DNA from: Jiella pelagia
GTDB lineage: Bacteria; Pseudomonadota; Alphaproteobacteria; Rhizobiales; Rhizobiaceae
Direction of reading: 5' to 3'
Assembly (NCBI RefSeq): GCF_026898155.1
Contig: NZ_CP114029.1
Span: forward strand, 1,185,501 to 1,249,500
Length of the DNA: 64,000 nucleotides
The number at the start of each line of letters is the position of its first letter. Position 1 is the stretch's first letter. The notes beneath the pieces were generated by a model. It ran no database searches. It was not told the DNA's origin and worked only from the letters and a program-made list of their open reading frames with translations. Shown here one piece after another: positions 48,290 to 57,872 of the stretch. The position numbers and the translations under genes were made by a program.

Positions 48290-49177
48290 CTACTCCGCCG
48301 GCTTCACCGTCTGCATCAGCCGTTCCATGTTGCCGATGACCTTCTCGCGAATGTCCGGCCGGTAGAGGGCGAAGGCGACGTTGGCCTCGATGAAGCCTTC
48401 CTTCGAGCCGCAGTCGAAGGTGCGGCCGGTGAAGGGATAGGCGGCGAAGTCCTGGCTCTCGGCCAGCTTCAGCATGCCGTCGGTCAGCTGGATCTCGTTG
48501 CCGGCGCCCTTTTCCTGGGTCGCGAGAATGTCGAAGATTTCCGGCTGCAGGATGTAGCGCCCCGAAATCGAGAAGTTCGACGGCGCGTCCTGCGGCTTGG
48601 GCTTTTCCACCATGCCGGTGATCTTGAAGCCGTTGCCGATCTCCTCACCCCTGCCGACGATGCCGTATTTGTGGGTCTCCTGCGGATCGCACTCCTCGAC
48701 CGAGATGACGTTGCCGCCGGTCTTTTCGTAGAGCGCCACCATTTCGGCGAGGCAACCCTTCTCGGCCTGCATGATCATGTCCGGCAGAAGGATGGCGAAC
48801 GGCTCGTTGCCGACGAGATCGCGGGCGCACCAGATCGCATGGCCGAGGCCGAGCGGCGCCTGCTGGCGGGTGAAGCTCGCCGTGCCGGGCTTGGGCTGGA
48901 GATCGTCGAGAAGCTTCAGCTCGGCGGTCTTGCCGCGCTCGGCGAGGGTGTTCGAAAGCTCGACCTGGATGTCGAAATAGTCCTCGATCACCCCCTTGTT
49001 GCGGCCGGTCACGAAGATCAGGTGGTCGATTCCGGCTTCCTTCGCCTCGTCGACCACATACTGGATGACCGGCCGGTCGACGACCGTCAGCATCTCCTTC
49101 GGGATCGCCTTGGTGGCAGGCAGGAAACGTGTTCCGAGACCGGCCACGGGAAATACGGCTTTGCGGACCTTCTTCAT
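48290..49177 (-). CDS. galU: UTP-glucose-1-phosphate uridylyltransferase
   Basis: Makes UDP-glucose from UTP and glucose-1-P for LPS and exopolysaccharide synthesis. 295 residues with [24 protein letters not shown] (nucleotide loop), [51 protein letters not shown] and [10 protein letters not shown], all GalU signatures. ATG at 49177 was preferred over the longer frame because the conserved N-terminus starts with [13 protein letters not shown]. Divergent from the lytic transglycosylase gene. Confidence 0.95.
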   Translation of the reverse strand: MKKVRKAVFPVAGLGTRFLPATKAIPKEMLTVVDRPVIQYVVDEAKEAGIDHLIFVTGRNKGVIEDYFDIQVELSNTLAERGKTAELKLLDDLQPKPGTASFTRQQAPLGLGHAIWCARDLVGNEPFAILLPDMIMQAEKGCLAEMVALYEKTGGNVISVEECDPQETHKYGIVGRGEEIGNGFKITGMVEKPKPQDAPSNFSISGRYILQPEIFDILATQEKGAGNEIQLTDGMLKLAESQDFAAYPFTGRTFDCGSKEGFIEANVAFALYRPDIREKVIGNMERLMQTVKPAE

Positions 49178-49485
49178 CGGAAACGCATCTCCTTGACTTG
49201 CGACCAAACGTCCCGGCTCGCGCCGGCGACAAACATCTTGCGACTGCAGCCAAAGTCAACAGCCTGAAGCCGCCTGCCACGCCAGCCGACTAACACGGGG
49301 CCGGCGCGATTTTACGAAAATTTAACAACGTCGTTAACCGCACCCAGGTGCGCCGGCTCTCGCGCAAGGCCGGCGTTGGCGCCAGGCGAGCGGCGAAAAG
49401 CGAAGAGATGGTAAACATCCCGTTAACGACTTTGCTGCAGAATTGCCGTTCTCTTGTTGAACGATGCCAAGCCGAGAGGAACGCA
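49178..49485. other. Divergent galU/transglycosylase promoter region
   Basis: About 300 bases. An AT-rich core at 49310-49340 includes an AACGTCGTT palindrome inside TTTAACAACGTCGTTAACC, and a further TTAACGAC occurs near 49421. No gene is credible. This is the likely site of both promoters. Confidence 0.5.
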
Positions 49486-50718
49486 ATGCAACAGACAAGG
49501 ACAACGATGAACCTCGCCCGCCTGGCCGCCGGATTGTTCGCCCTTATTTTCGTCGCCGCAATCGGGACGCCCGCGAGCGCCGATGCCGGCTTTGTACGCT
49601 GGATCCAGAGTTTCGAGAGCGTCGCGGCGAAGGCCGGCGTCTCCCGGGAGGTCTATCGTGCGGCTTTCGCCGGCGTGACCGAGCCCGATCCCGAAGTGCT
49701 CCAGAAGGCCCGCTACCAGCCCGAGTTCCGCGACAAGGTCTGGGACTACATCGACAACCGGGTGAACGACGAGCAGGTCGCCAGGGGCCGAGCCGTCCGG
49801 GCGCAGCTGTCGACCTGGCTCGACCGGATCGAGCAGCGCTTCGGCGTCGATCGCGACATCCTCCTCGCCATCTGGTCGATGGAGACCAATTTCGGCCAGA
49901 TCCTCGAGCGCCGGGACGTGATGCACAGCCTGCCGCGCGCGCTCGCAACGCTCGCCTATCTCGACAAGTCGCGGGCAAAATTCGCCCGTGAACAGCTGAT
50001 CGCGGCGCTGAAGATCGCCCAGTCCGGCGACATCAAGGTCAGCGAGCTGATCAGTTCCTGGGCCGGCGCCATGGGACACACCCAGTTCATTCCGACCAGC
50101 TATCGCGCCTACAAGGTCGACATGGACGGGGACGGCCACGCCAATATCTGGGAATCGATCCCCGACGCCCTGGCGACCGCCGCCAATCTCCTGCGCAAGA
50201 ACGGCTGGCAGTCCGGCCGGACCTGGGGATACGAGGTCGTGGTGCCGGCCCAGTATCGCGGCAAGCTGGAGCGCGACAATCGCAGCATCTCGCAGTGGGC
50301 GAGCCTCGGCTTTCGCCGCGCCAACGGCCGGCCGTTTCCGGACGGCAGCGAAAGGGCCAATCTCGTTCGCCTGGCCGGCGACAACGGCCCGGCCTTTTTG
50401 ATGACCAAGAACTTCTTCGTCATCAAGCGCTACAACAATGCCGACAAATACGCCCTTGCAGTCGGCCTTCTGGGCGACCAGATCGGCGGCTATCAAGGTC
50501 TCGTCGTCGATTGGCCCCGCGGCTACACGCCCCTGTCGATGCAGGAGCGCTACGAGCTGCAGAAGCATCTGTCGCGTTTCGGCCTCTATGACGGCAAGAT
50601 CGACGGCAAGATCGGCTCCGGATCGAAAGCCGCGATTATGGCGTTGCAGCAACAGGCGGGGATGGCGCAGGACGGAAACGCCTCGAAAGCGCTACTCGAA
50701 TTCCTCCGCAAGCGTTAG
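49486..50718 (+). CDS. Lytic murein transglycosylase (GH103, MltB-like) with peptidoglycan-binding domain
   Basis: Cleaves the glycan strand of peptidoglycan to 1,6-anhydroMurNAc products. 410 residues. A signal peptide (LAGLFALIFVAAIGTPASA) precedes FVRWIQSFESVAAKAGVSREVY. The catalytic Glu lies in LLAIWSMETNFGQ, then ALATLAYLDKSR, SWAGAMGHTQFIPTSYRAYKVD and DGHANIWESIPDALATAANLL. A C-terminal PG_binding_1 domain follows (LQKHLSRFGLYDGKIDGKIG, AIMALQQQAGMAQDG). ATG 49486 has GAGAGGA upstream; 49507 is an alternative. The DUF459 gene follows 79 bases downstream on the same strand. Confidence 0.93.
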   Translation: MQQTRTTMNLARLAAGLFALIFVAAIGTPASADAGFVRWIQSFESVAAKAGVSREVYRAAFAGVTEPDPEVLQKARYQPEFRDKVWDYIDNRVNDEQVARGRAVRAQLSTWLDRIEQRFGVDRDILLAIWSMETNFGQILERRDVMHSLPRALATLAYLDKSRAKFAREQLIAALKIAQSGDIKVSELISSWAGAMGHTQFIPTSYRAYKVDMDGDGHANIWESIPDALATAANLLRKNGWQSGRTWGYEVVVPAQYRGKLERDNRSISQWASLGFRRANGRPFPDGSERANLVRLAGDNGPAFLMTKNFFVIKRYNNADKYALAVGLLGDQIGGYQGLVVDWPRGYTPLSMQERYELQKHLSRFGLYDGKIDGKIGSGSKAAIMALQQQAGMAQDGNASKALLEFLRKR

Positions 50719-50797
50719 CCTGCGAAGGAGACTTCGGACGGCGGCCCGATCGCCGCCTGCCGGGATGGCCGGCGGCGATCAGCACAGGACGGTGTAG

Positions 50798-52177
50798 ATG
50801 AGTTTGCGAAGCGGAACGAAGATCGGAGGGCAGCATCGGTGCCGGGCAGGCCTTGGCGCGATGGTGACGCTCGGCCTCCTGTCGTTCCTGATCACCGCTG
50901 TCCACCCCTCTCCTGCCGTCGCACAGGAGCGGCCGCGGACCATTCTCGACATGCTGTTCGGCGGGCAGCCGCAGCGCCGGCCCTACCGCATCAGGCCGAC
51001 TGTAGAGGAGCCGCAACCCGTCCGCCGACAGGCGCCGCGTCGCAGCGAGCGCAAGTCCCGGTCGACCGCGCCAGCCCCGAAGGCCGCGGCAAGCGCCTCC
51101 GCCAAGCCCGCTCCTGCCGAAAAGTCTGGAGAAGCCAAGACCGTGCTGGTCATCGGCGACTTTCTTGCCGCTTCCCTCGCCAGCGGTCTGAAGGATAGCT
51201 ATGCCGACAATGCGATGGTGAGCGTCAAGGCATCGGTGAACGGCTCGTCCGGCCTCGTCCGCCAGGATCACTACGACTGGCCGGAAAAGCTCGGTCCTCT
51301 GATCGAGGAAGACGATCCGGCCGTCGTCGTAATGATGATCGGCTCCAACGATCGCCAGCCGATAAGCGGCAACGGGGGCTCGTTGTCGCTCCGCTCGCCG
51401 GAATGGAACGCCGAGTATCAACGCCGCGTCGACGAGATCGCCGACATCGTGACGAAACATGAAGTGCCGCTCGTCTGGGTGGGGGCGCCGTCGTTCAAAT
51501 TCGACCGCATGAGCGAGGACATGGTCTATTTCAACGACCTGTACCGCCAAGCAGCGCAGCGCGTCTCCGGCGAATATGTCGACATCTGGGAAGGCTTTGT
51601 CGACGAGGCCGACGACTTCATCTATTCGGGCCCGAGCGTCGACGGCCAAACCGTCCAGCTGCGCAACTCCGACGGCATCACCATGACCGAGGCTGGCAAC
51701 GACAAGCTCGCCTTCTTCGCGCGCAAGGCCATCGATCGCTTTGTCGCGACGGACAGACCGGTCAATGCCCTCTCCGACGACGGCGCGATCGTGCTGCCGC
51801 CTCTCGCCATCGCTGCAACGGCGGTGCGTTCGCCACCGGTCTCGCTCGCCGATCCTTCGCTCGACGGCGGCGACGCGCTTCTCGGCGGCGGTGCGACCCG
51901 GATCGGTCTTTCTCTGGAGCCCTCGCCCCGCGAAAAGCTGGTGCTGAACGGCAGGGGCACCGGCCATGTCGACGGCAGGGCCGACGATTTCGCCTGGAAC
52001 GACAAGGCCTCCGCCGTCGCCGCCGGCGACAAACCGGTGGCCTATCAAGGTTCGCTCGATCTGAACAAGATCCGCCAGGAACAGGGCATCAAGCCCTTAC
52101 CCGAAATGCCCACGATTCTCGATGCGATCATGGACGACTGGTCGCAGAGCAACGCCGAAGCCCAGGCGCCGAACTGA
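50798..52177 (+). CDS. Exported SGNH/GDSL-type hydrolase-like protein (DUF459)
   Basis: 459 residues. A signal peptide ([22 protein letters not shown]) and a basic, Ala/Pro-rich linker precede an SGNH fold: block [19 protein letters not shown] has GDF in place of the usual GDS, the Asn block is [14 protein letters not shown], and the C-terminal Asp/His-like block is [20 protein letters not shown]. The nucleophile position (Ser to Phe context) and the missing C-terminal His suggest weak or no esterase activity. DUF459 proteins accompany lytic transglycosylases in Hyphomicrobiales, as here, and may act on cell-wall acyl groups. Confidence 0.85.
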   Translation: MSLRSGTKIGGQHRCRAGLGAMVTLGLLSFLITAVHPSPAVAQERPRTILDMLFGGQPQRRPYRIRPTVEEPQPVRRQAPRRSERKSRSTAPAPKAAASASAKPAPAEKSGEAKTVLVIGDFLAASLASGLKDSYADNAMVSVKASVNGSSGLVRQDHYDWPEKLGPLIEEDDPAVVVMMIGSNDRQPISGNGGSLSLRSPEWNAEYQRRVDEIADIVTKHEVPLVWVGAPSFKFDRMSEDMVYFNDLYRQAAQRVSGEYVDIWEGFVDEADDFIYSGPSVDGQTVQLRNSDGITMTEAGNDKLAFFARKAIDRFVATDRPVNALSDDGAIVLPPLAIAATAVRSPPVSLADPSLDGGDALLGGGATRIGLSLEPSPREKLVLNGRGTGHVDGRADDFAWNDKASAVAAGDKPVAYQGSLDLNKIRQEQGIKPLPEMPTILDAIMDDWSQSNAEAQAPN

Positions 52178-52321
52178 CATCGCCAGGCTGAGACCGCTGC
52201 GTCGCGCCCACCCCGAGCCTCAGGATGAGCGCTTGTCTGCGAAGCTCCGGCTTCACAGCGGACTCTGCAAGGGTTCAGCCTGTGGATGGGCGGCGCCCGT
52301 CGCCGTGACGCCGCCGAACCG

Positions 52322-53776
52322 TCAGCGCGGCAGGGTCGTCGCCCCCATCAGGTCGAGATCGATCGCCCGGGCCGCCTGTCGCCCCTCGCGGATCGCCCAG
52401 ACCACCAGCGACTGGCCGCGGCGCGCATCGCCCGCCGCATAGACCTTGTCCATCGACGTCAGATAGCGCTCGTCGTCGGCGACGATCGAGACGTTGCCGC
52501 GACGATCCGCCTTGGTCTTCACCCCCTCGCCCGCATCGGCGAGGAAGCCGGTAGCGAGCGGACCGGCAAAACCGATGGCGACGAAGGCAAGGTCGGCCTT
52601 GATGATGAACTCCGTGCCGGGAACCGGCCGGCGTGCCTCGTCGACCTCGGCGCATTTGATGCCGGCCAGCACCCCGTCCTCGCCGACGAATTCCAAGGTC
52701 GCGACCCGGAACTCGCGGATTGCCCCTTCGGCCTGGCTGGAAGACGTCCGCATCTTCGTGGCCCAATAGGGCCAGACGGTCAGCTTGTCTTCCGTCTGCG
52801 GCGGTTGCGGCCGGATGTCGAGCTGGGTCACCTTGACGGCGCCCTGCCGGAACGCCGTGCCGACGCAGTCGGACGCGGTGTCGCCGCCACCGACGACGAC
52901 GACGTGCTTGCCGCCCGCCCAGATCTCTTCTGCCTGCCAGCCGGCGCTCTGCACCGGTTCGCCGCCGACCCGGCGGTTCTGCTGGACGAGATAGGGCATC
53001 GCGTCATAGACGCCGGTCAGGCCTTGCCGCGGAATGCCGCTGTCACGCGGGGTCTCCGAGCCGCCGCAGAACAGCACCGCGTCATATTCCGCGACGAGCG
53101 CCTCGACGGTCTTGTCGACGCCGACATTGACGCCGCAGTGGAAGGTGACGCCCTCCCCGCGCATCTGCTCGACGCGCTTGTCGATCCAGTGCTTTTCCAT
53201 CTTGAAGTCGGGAATGCCGTAGCGCATCAGGCCGCCCGGCCGGGATTCGCGCTCATAGACGGAGACCTCGTGGCCGGCGCGGCCGAGCTGCTGGGCGGCG
53301 GCAAGGCCGGCCGGGCCCGAGCCGATCACCGCGACGCGCTTGCCGGTCTTCTCGGCCGCCGGCTGCGGCCGGATCAGGCCGAGCTTGTAGGCCTTGTCGG
53401 CGATCGCCTGCTCGACGGTCTTGATGGCGACCGGCGTATCCTCGAGGTTCAGCGTGCAGGCTTCCTCACAAGGGGCGGGACAGATCCGGCCGGTGAACTC
53501 CGGGAAATTGTTGGTCGAGTGCAGGTTGCGGATCGCCGTTTCCCAGTCGCCGGCATAGACGAGGTCGTTCCAGTCCGGGATCTGGTTGTGGATCGGGCAA
53601 CCCGTCGGTCCGTGGCAATAAGGGATGCCGCAATCCATGCAGCGCGCCGCCTGCTTGCCGACCTCCTCGTCGGACATCGGCAGCGTGAACTCGCGGAAAT
53701 GGCGGATTCGATCCGATGCCGGCTGATATTTGTGGGTCTGACGGTCGATCTCGAGAAATCCGGTCACCTTGCCCAT
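52322..53776 (-). CDS. gltD: Glutamate synthase small subunit (FAD-dependent)
   Basis: Beta subunit of NADPH-GOGAT, which feeds electrons to the large subunit that makes glutamate from glutamine and 2-oxoglutarate. 484 residues. N-terminal cysteine clusters for 4Fe-4S ([21 protein letters not shown] and [15 protein letters not shown]), the FAD-binding [30 protein letters not shown], the NADPH-binding [15 protein letters not shown] and the C-terminal [21 protein letters not shown] 53776 follows GGGGGTG. The large subunit gltB, often adjacent, is absent upstream within the window; genes encoding tiny secreted proteins lie there instead. Confidence 0.95.
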   Translation of the reverse strand: MGKVTGFLEIDRQTHKYQPASDRIRHFREFTLPMSDEEVGKQAARCMDCGIPYCHGPTGCPIHNQIPDWNDLVYAGDWETAIRNLHSTNNFPEFTGRICPAPCEEACTLNLEDTPVAIKTVEQAIADKAYKLGLIRPQPAAEKTGKRVAVIGSGPAGLAAAQQLGRAGHEVSVYERESRPGGLMRYGIPDFKMEKHWIDKRVEQMRGEGVTFHCGVNVGVDKTVEALVAEYDAVLFCGGSETPRDSGIPRQGLTGVYDAMPYLVQQNRRVGGEPVQSAGWQAEEIWAGGKHVVVVGGGDTASDCVGTAFRQGAVKVTQLDIRPQPPQTEDKLTVWPYWATKMRTSSSQAEGAIREFRVATLEFVGEDGVLAGIKCAEVDEARRPVPGTEFIIKADLAFVAIGFAGPLATGFLADAGEGVKTKADRRGNVSIVADDERYLTSMDKVYAAGDARRGQSLVVWAIREGRQAARAIDLDLMGATTLPR

Positions 53777-54117
53777 GTTCACCCCCACAGCTTCGCCGCT
53801 TCGCCAGTTCATGCCGCGCATGTTGCCCTCCGCCGGCATATGATGATGCTGCGGTGCACGACACTCTAGCGGTGCTCTTGTCGTTAGGACAGCCCTACTG
53901 CCCCATTCACGCGTATCCGGCAAGCCCTCCGGGCGGAGGGCCTTGGGACGGCGCGCAGGTCTCATCGCCGCCGGTCGCACGGATGGCGACCTGCGGCATG
54001 CTCTTACCGCATCTTTAAAGCTTTCAAAACTCAGCCGTGCGAGTGCCCCCGGAAAAACGTCAAACCCCGGATCGCGAAGGAGACCCGGGGTTTGGCGTTT
54101 GGGCGTGGTGGCGACGA
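53777..54117. other. Intergenic region upstream of gltD
   Basis: About 340 bases. No gene supported. It holds the presumed gltD promoter and, at its right end, the terminator of the next minus-strand gene. Confidence 0.5.
54053..54100 (-). terminator. Terminator of the 71-residue secreted protein gene
   Basis: CAAACCCCGG pairs with CCGGGGTTTG, extended by AACG/CGTT, and on the minus strand the stem is followed by TTTTT. Lies 18 bases past the stop. Confidence 0.82.
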
Positions 54118-54333
54118 TCAATGGCAGATCTTCACCTTCTTCCAGCGGTAGATCCGCTGGCCGTAATGGTCGTAGCCGACGAAGAACTTCTGCTTCTCCC
54201 AGTGGCAGTCGGCGTGGCCGCCGGTGAAGCTGTAGTTCGGCCAGTAGCCATCGGCTTTGGCGCTGGAGATCGAGGCCGAGCCGACGCTCGCGACGGTGAT
54301 GGTGGCGAGGGCGAGAGTGGTCCTGCGGATCAT
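54118..54333 (-). CDS. Tiny secreted protein, paralogue A
   Basis: 71 residues. A signal peptide (MIRRTTLALATITVASVGSA, cleavage near SSAKA) is followed by a 40-residue mature peptide with two cysteines (HADCHWEKQKFF and KVKICH) and aromatic/basic residues: FFVGYDHYGQRIYRWKKVKIC. An AAAGGAAC Shine-Dalgarno precedes the ATG. The C-terminal half aligns with the protein at 54659-54913 (F.GYDHYGQRIYRWKKVKIC versus F.RYNKFGHPIYKFRVVKVC), so the two are ancient duplicates. Function unknown; a single disulphide and export are expected. Confidence 0.8.
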   Translation of the reverse strand: MIRRTTLALATITVASVGSASISSAKADGYWPNYSFTGGHADCHWEKQKFFVGYDHYGQRIYRWKKVKICH

Positions 54334-54398
54334 GGCGATGTTCCTTTGATGTGCCGGCCCAGGGGGCGCAACCGTATGGGGCGGGGTTCCCGGCAGTC

Positions 54399-54465
54399 CG
54401 TTTCGTCCGCCGATGAATGGACCCTACCGATCGCCCTTCCCGCCTTCAGTGATCCCCGTCACACC
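54399..54465. repeat. Duplicated leader element, copy 1
   Basis: About 67 bases upstream of the 71-residue secreted gene that match 54973-55039 at most positions (shared blocks CGTTTCGTCCGCCGATGAA, TGACCCTACCGATCG-like and TTCAGTGA...CACACC). Being upstream of both paralogues it is probably a shared promoter/regulatory region. Confidence 0.75.
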
Positions 54466-54601
54466 GCCGATGGGCCGCAATCTCGGCGGCCTGCGGGCAC
54501 GTCGGCCGCGAGGGCCGCAGCTCGGCGCGAGACTCGGTGTCTGCGGCAGCGGCGAAGTCCGTCGTCGCGGGCGAGGCATCTCGACCCATCTCGAACGCAT
54601 T

Positions 54602-54631
54602 TGCCCTCGGGCTCTGACGAACCCGAGGGCA
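54602..54631 (-). terminator. Hairpin downstream of the 84-residue secreted protein gene
   Basis: TGCCCTCGGG pairs perfectly with CCCGAGGGCA around a 10-base loop, 28 bases past the stop codon at 54659. Confidence 0.7.
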
Positions 54632-54658
54632 GTATGACTTCAACATCGATGGAGGCGA

Positions 54659-54913
54659 TCAGAAGCAGACCTTGACGACCCTGAACTTGTAGATCGGGTG
54701 GCCAAATTTGTTGTAGCGGATGAAGACCTTCCGCTTGACGAATTTGCAGTGGCCGAAGCCGAACTTCTTCTTGACGACGAAGCTCTTGTGATGACCGTGG
54801 TGATGGCCGTTGCCGAAGCCGTTGAACTTGGCGCCATGGGCCTGGGCGGCCCCCATCGAAGCGACGGCGACGACGGCGGTGGTGGCGAGAGCGATGATGG
54901 TCTTGCGGAACAT
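54659..54913 (-). CDS. Tiny secreted protein, paralogue B, His-rich
   Basis: 84 residues. A signal peptide (MFRKTIIALATTAVVAVASMGAAQA) is followed by a His/Gly cluster (GNGHHHGHHKSF), then a basic, aromatic C-terminal half with two cysteines (FGFGHCKFVKRKVF and VVKVCF) that aligns with paralogue A. The His cluster could bind metal, but nothing else supports this. Strong Shine-Dalgarno (GAAAGGAAAGAC). The upstream region shares a 67-base element with paralogue A, so the whole unit (leader plus gene) was duplicated in tandem. Confidence 0.8.
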   Translation of the reverse strand: MFRKTIIALATTAVVAVASMGAAQAHGAKFNGFGNGHHHGHHKSFVVKKKFGFGHCKFVKRKVFIRYNKFGHPIYKFRVVKVCF

Positions 54914-54972
54914 GACGTCTTTCCTTTCGGGTTCGAGCCGGTCGGGCCGGCGTCTCGGGGCGGTCAGCGGTT

Positions 54973-55039
54973 CGTTTCGTCCGCCGATGAACTGACCCTA
55001 CCGATCGTCCCGTCCGGCTTCAGTGACCGGCATCACACC
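54973..55039. repeat. Duplicated leader element, copy 2
   Basis: Counterpart of 54399-54465, upstream of the 84-residue paralogue. Conservation in non-coding DNA between diverged paralogues suggests a functional regulatory sequence. Confidence 0.75.
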
Positions 55040-55164
55040 GCGCTTCCCACCGGCAGCGCCGATCTCGATGGCCATGCTCTGCGCTTGATCGCGCGGGTCA
55101 CGCGTGACTCCCTTATGGTCAGCCTCTATGATTTGACGGTCAGACCTCGAGCCAAGGATGTTCC

Positions 55165-55868
55165 ATGGCCATCACCTGGAAGCCGACGGAGAAGCTCGCC
55201 GCCCTGTCCCGCTGCATGGTCTTCGAGGCGCTTTCGCATGAAATGCGCGAGGAGCTGGCCGCTCACGCCTTCTCCAAGAGTTACGCCGCCGGCGATCTGA
55301 TCTTCGCCGCTGGGGACGACGGCCACACCATCATGGCCGTCCTGAAGGGCACGGTGCGCATCGGGATCGTCACCTCGACCGCCCGGGATCTCGTCCTGAC
55401 CGACTGCCACGAGGGCGACGTCTTCGGCGAGGTCGCGTTGTTCGACGGCGGCCCCAGATCAGCCGATGCGCGGGCGCAGACGAATGTCGAACTTCTGATG
55501 CTCGAGCGACGGGACGTCCTCGCTGTCCTGGAACGCCATCCCAAGGCCGCCCTGCGGCTGTTGGGCTCCTGTGCGCCAGGCTGCGGCGCTCCGACGAGCG
55601 GATGACGGAACTCGCGTTCCTCGACATCTCGACGCGCCTCGCACGGGCCCTTGTGCGCCTTCTCGAAGCCCCGAGCATGGCCTCGGCAAAGCGGCCCGTG
55701 CGGCTCTCATTGTCGCAGACCGAACTCGCCAACATGATCGGCAGCGCCCGGGAAAACGTCAATCGTTGCCTCAAGACCTGGGAAAAGCGGGAGATCGTGC
55801 ATCTCAAGGACGGCTGGCTGATCGTCACCGACGAAAAGTGCCTGCGGCTGCTCGCAGATCGGGAATAG
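55165..55868 (+). CDS. Crp/Fnr family transcriptional regulator, frameshifted
   Basis: The N-terminal cyclic-nucleotide-binding fold has SYAAGDLIFAAGDDGHTIMAV, CHEGDVFGEVALFDGGPRSADARA and LERHPKAALRLL. The C-terminal Crp-type wHTH has FLDISTRLARALVRLLE and LSLSQTELANMIGSARENVNRCLKTWEKREIV. The frame breaks at 55564-55568, where GGCTC stands for GAGCTC. Restoring the A gives LLELLCARLRRSDERM, exactly the family dimerisation helix, and a 234-residue protein. No Fnr-type cysteines are present. A PRSADARA phosphate cassette (the cNMP site usually has RxAxxxA) is visible, so nucleotide binding is possible. No operon partner. Confidence 0.9.
55564..55568 (+). other. Deletion-type GAGCTC site in the Crp/Fnr gene
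   Basis: GGCTC where the family sequence LELLCARLR calls for GAGCTC. One missing A accounts for the frameshift. The only deletion among the nine sites. Confidence 0.75.
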
Positions 55869-56027
55869 GCCACCTATTTGCCGTCACGAGCAGGTGGCAT
55901 GCCCATCGCGGGGCGCGGACCGACAGCGGCAATCTCGGCTTTGCCGGAACGCGGTTTCATGTCACCATCTTGTCATGCTTGACGATGCTCCCGCTTCGGC
56001 CGGGGTGTCCTAGGGACAGGGGCAATC

Positions 56028-56402
56028 TTGACGCAATCTCTCGCGAATGGCGGCGCTTCGGCCGATCTCGTGGCTTTTCCGACCGCTGGCGCCCGCGCCG
56101 CCGTCGTCTCCTTCGACCGACGGGAACTGTCGCAAATCCTCAATGTCTATGGCCGCATGGTCGCCTCCGGCGAGTGGCGAGACTATGCGATCGACATGCT
56201 GAAGGACCGGGCGGTGTTCTCGATCTTCCGTCGCACCAGCGAGATGCCGCTCTACCGGATCGTCAAGGATCCGAAGCTCGCCCGCCGCCAGGGCGCCTAC
56301 CAGGTGGTCGCCGCCGGCGGCGTCGTCCTGAAGCGTGGGCATGAGCTTGCCGCAGTGCTGAAGGTCTTCGACCGCAACCTGCGCGTCGCGGAAAACGGCT
56401 GA
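56028..56402 (+). CDS. DUF2794 protein
   Basis: 124 residues from a TTG start with AGGGG upstream. The core is VVSFDRRELSQILNVYGRMVASGEWRDYAIDMLKDRAVFSIFRR, MPLYRIVKDPKLARRQGAYQVV and VLKRGHELAAVLKVFDR, the DUF2794 pattern, a family largely confined to Alphaproteobacteria. Function unknown. Followed by a long terminator hairpin. Confidence 0.88.
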   Translation: MTQSLANGGASADLVAFPTAGARAAVVSFDRRELSQILNVYGRMVASGEWRDYAIDMLKDRAVFSIFRRTSEMPLYRIVKDPKLARRQGAYQVVAAGGVVLKRGHELAAVLKVFDRNLRVAENG

Positions 56403-56404
56403 TA

Positions 56405-56439
56405 CCAACAACCCGGGAGAATGACTCCTGGGTTGTTGG
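56405..56439 (+). terminator. Strong hairpin after the DUF2794 gene
   Basis: CCAACAACCCGGGAG pairs with CTCCTGGGTTGTTGG (14 of 15 Watson-Crick plus one G-U) around a 5-base loop. A second TGTTGGTAT at 56447-56455 could pair alternatively with the 5' arm. No U tract, but the stem starts directly after the stop codon. Confidence 0.72.
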
Positions 56440-56647
56440 CCGGGGTGTTGGTATGAAGCCCGTGCGGCGGCGATTGAGCGGCCCCCTGGCACCGGTCAAA
56501 GACCTCGGACGAAGGTATGACGGTCATTCCCGGTTCTCGCTCGAACAGAACTCGTTGGCTGCCTAACCAAATGGTCGCAGCCCGCGCACCTTCGGTCTTG
56601 GCCTTGCCGCGATAGATCCCCGCACGGAAACCAAACGGAGCGGGACC

Positions 56648-57817
56648 ATGCCGATCACGACAGTCAACAGCTCCGGTGAGGCTCGCGCCGGCGAACTCGG
56701 ACTGCGGGCACACAGCCCGACGGAGATTCCGGCCGCCGGCTGGAAGCACATCTTCCTGCGGGTCTATTCGGAGATCGGCAAGGATCGCGTCCTTCTGGTC
56801 GCCGCCGGCGTCACCTATTACCTCTTGCTCGCCATGGTTCCAGCGATGGCTGCCATCGTCTCCGTCTACGGCCTGTTCGCCGATCCCTCGACGGTGAAGA
56901 GCAACATCGTCCAGCTGTCGAGCCTTCTGCCGGGCGGCGCCGTCGAAGTGATCGACCAGCAGCTGCAGCGGCTGATCGACGCGGCCGACGGAACGCTGGG
57001 GCTCTCCTTGGTCGTCTCGCTGGCAATTTCGCTGTGGAGCGCCAATGCCGGCGTCAAGGCGCTGTTCGAGGCTATGAACGTCGCCTATGACGAGACCGAG
57101 AAGCGCTCTTTCGTCCAGCTCACCCTCGCTTCCTTCGCCTTCACCCTCTGCCTCGTCGCAGCGGCCCTGATGCTGGTTGCCATGACGGTGATCCTGCCGG
57201 TGGTTCTCGACAGCGTCGGACTCGGCAGCACCACCGAATGGGCGATTTCGGCGGGCGGCATTCTGGCAGCCTTCGCCGTCGTCTCCCTGAGCATCTCCGC
57301 ACTCTATCGCTGGGGCCCCAGCCGGGAGACCGCCCGATGGAACTGGATCACTCCCGGTTCTCTCCTCGCCGTCGTCTTCATCGCGATCGTGTCGCTGCTG
57401 TTTTCCTATTACACCGCGAATTTCGGCTCTTACGACGCAACTTACGGCTCACTCGGTGCGCTGATCGGCATGATGACCTGGATCTGGCTGACCATGATCA
57501 TCCTCATCGTCGGCGGCGAACTGAATTCCGAGATGGAGCATCAGACGGCCCGCGACACGACGACAGGGCCGGAGCAGCCGATGGGAAGCCGCGGCGCGAG
57601 GATGGCCGACAACGTTGCCGACGCGACGGTGGCAGGCAAGCGGCTCTATGTTGAAAAGGATCCGTCGCTGAAGCGCGAGATCGACGCGCTCCATGCCGGT
57701 GCCGGGGTGCGCAAGCGCCGGCGTGCGGAGCGCCGGGAATGGATCGCCGCGGCGGTGCCGGCCACCCTCGCCCTCGTTGCCCTCGTCGGGATTTCGCGTT
57801 CCGGCCGCAGAGCCTGA
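56648..57817 (+). CDS. YihY/virulence factor BrkB family membrane protein
   Basis: A 389-residue inner-membrane protein with about six hydrophobic segments. Family landmarks: AAGVTYYLLLAMVPAMAAIVSVYGL, LWSANAGVKALFEAMNVAYDE, ALMLVAMTVILPVVL, YRWGPSRETARWNWITPGSLLA and YDATYGSLGALIGMMTWIWLTMIILIVGGELNSEME. The C-terminal about 90 residues are cytoplasmic and charged, with a final hydrophobic segment (VPATLALVALVGIS). Once called RNase BN; the true function is unclear. ATG follows CGGAGCGGGACC. Confidence 0.9.
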   Translation: MPITTVNSSGEARAGELGLRAHSPTEIPAAGWKHIFLRVYSEIGKDRVLLVAAGVTYYLLLAMVPAMAAIVSVYGLFADPSTVKSNIVQLSSLLPGGAVEVIDQQLQRLIDAADGTLGLSLVVSLAISLWSANAGVKALFEAMNVAYDETEKRSFVQLTLASFAFTLCLVAAALMLVAMTVILPVVLDSVGLGSTTEWAISAGGILAAFAVVSLSISALYRWGPSRETARWNWITPGSLLAVVFIAIVSLLFSYYTANFGSYDATYGSLGALIGMMTWIWLTMIILIVGGELNSEMEHQTARDTTTGPEQPMGSRGARMADNVADATVAGKRLYVEKDPSLKREIDALHAGAGVRKRRRAERREWIAAAVPATLALVALVGISRSGRRA

Positions 57818-57872
57818 GCGGTATTCGTCACGCCGGGGCTTGCTGCAATCCGGGACGAGCCGCAGCGCCCAT

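Noticed and set aside
56403..56455. TACCAACA motif after the DUF2794 gene as another integrase site
   Set aside because: It forms the 5' arm of a strong hairpin directly after a stop codon and is far from the island, so a terminator explains it better.
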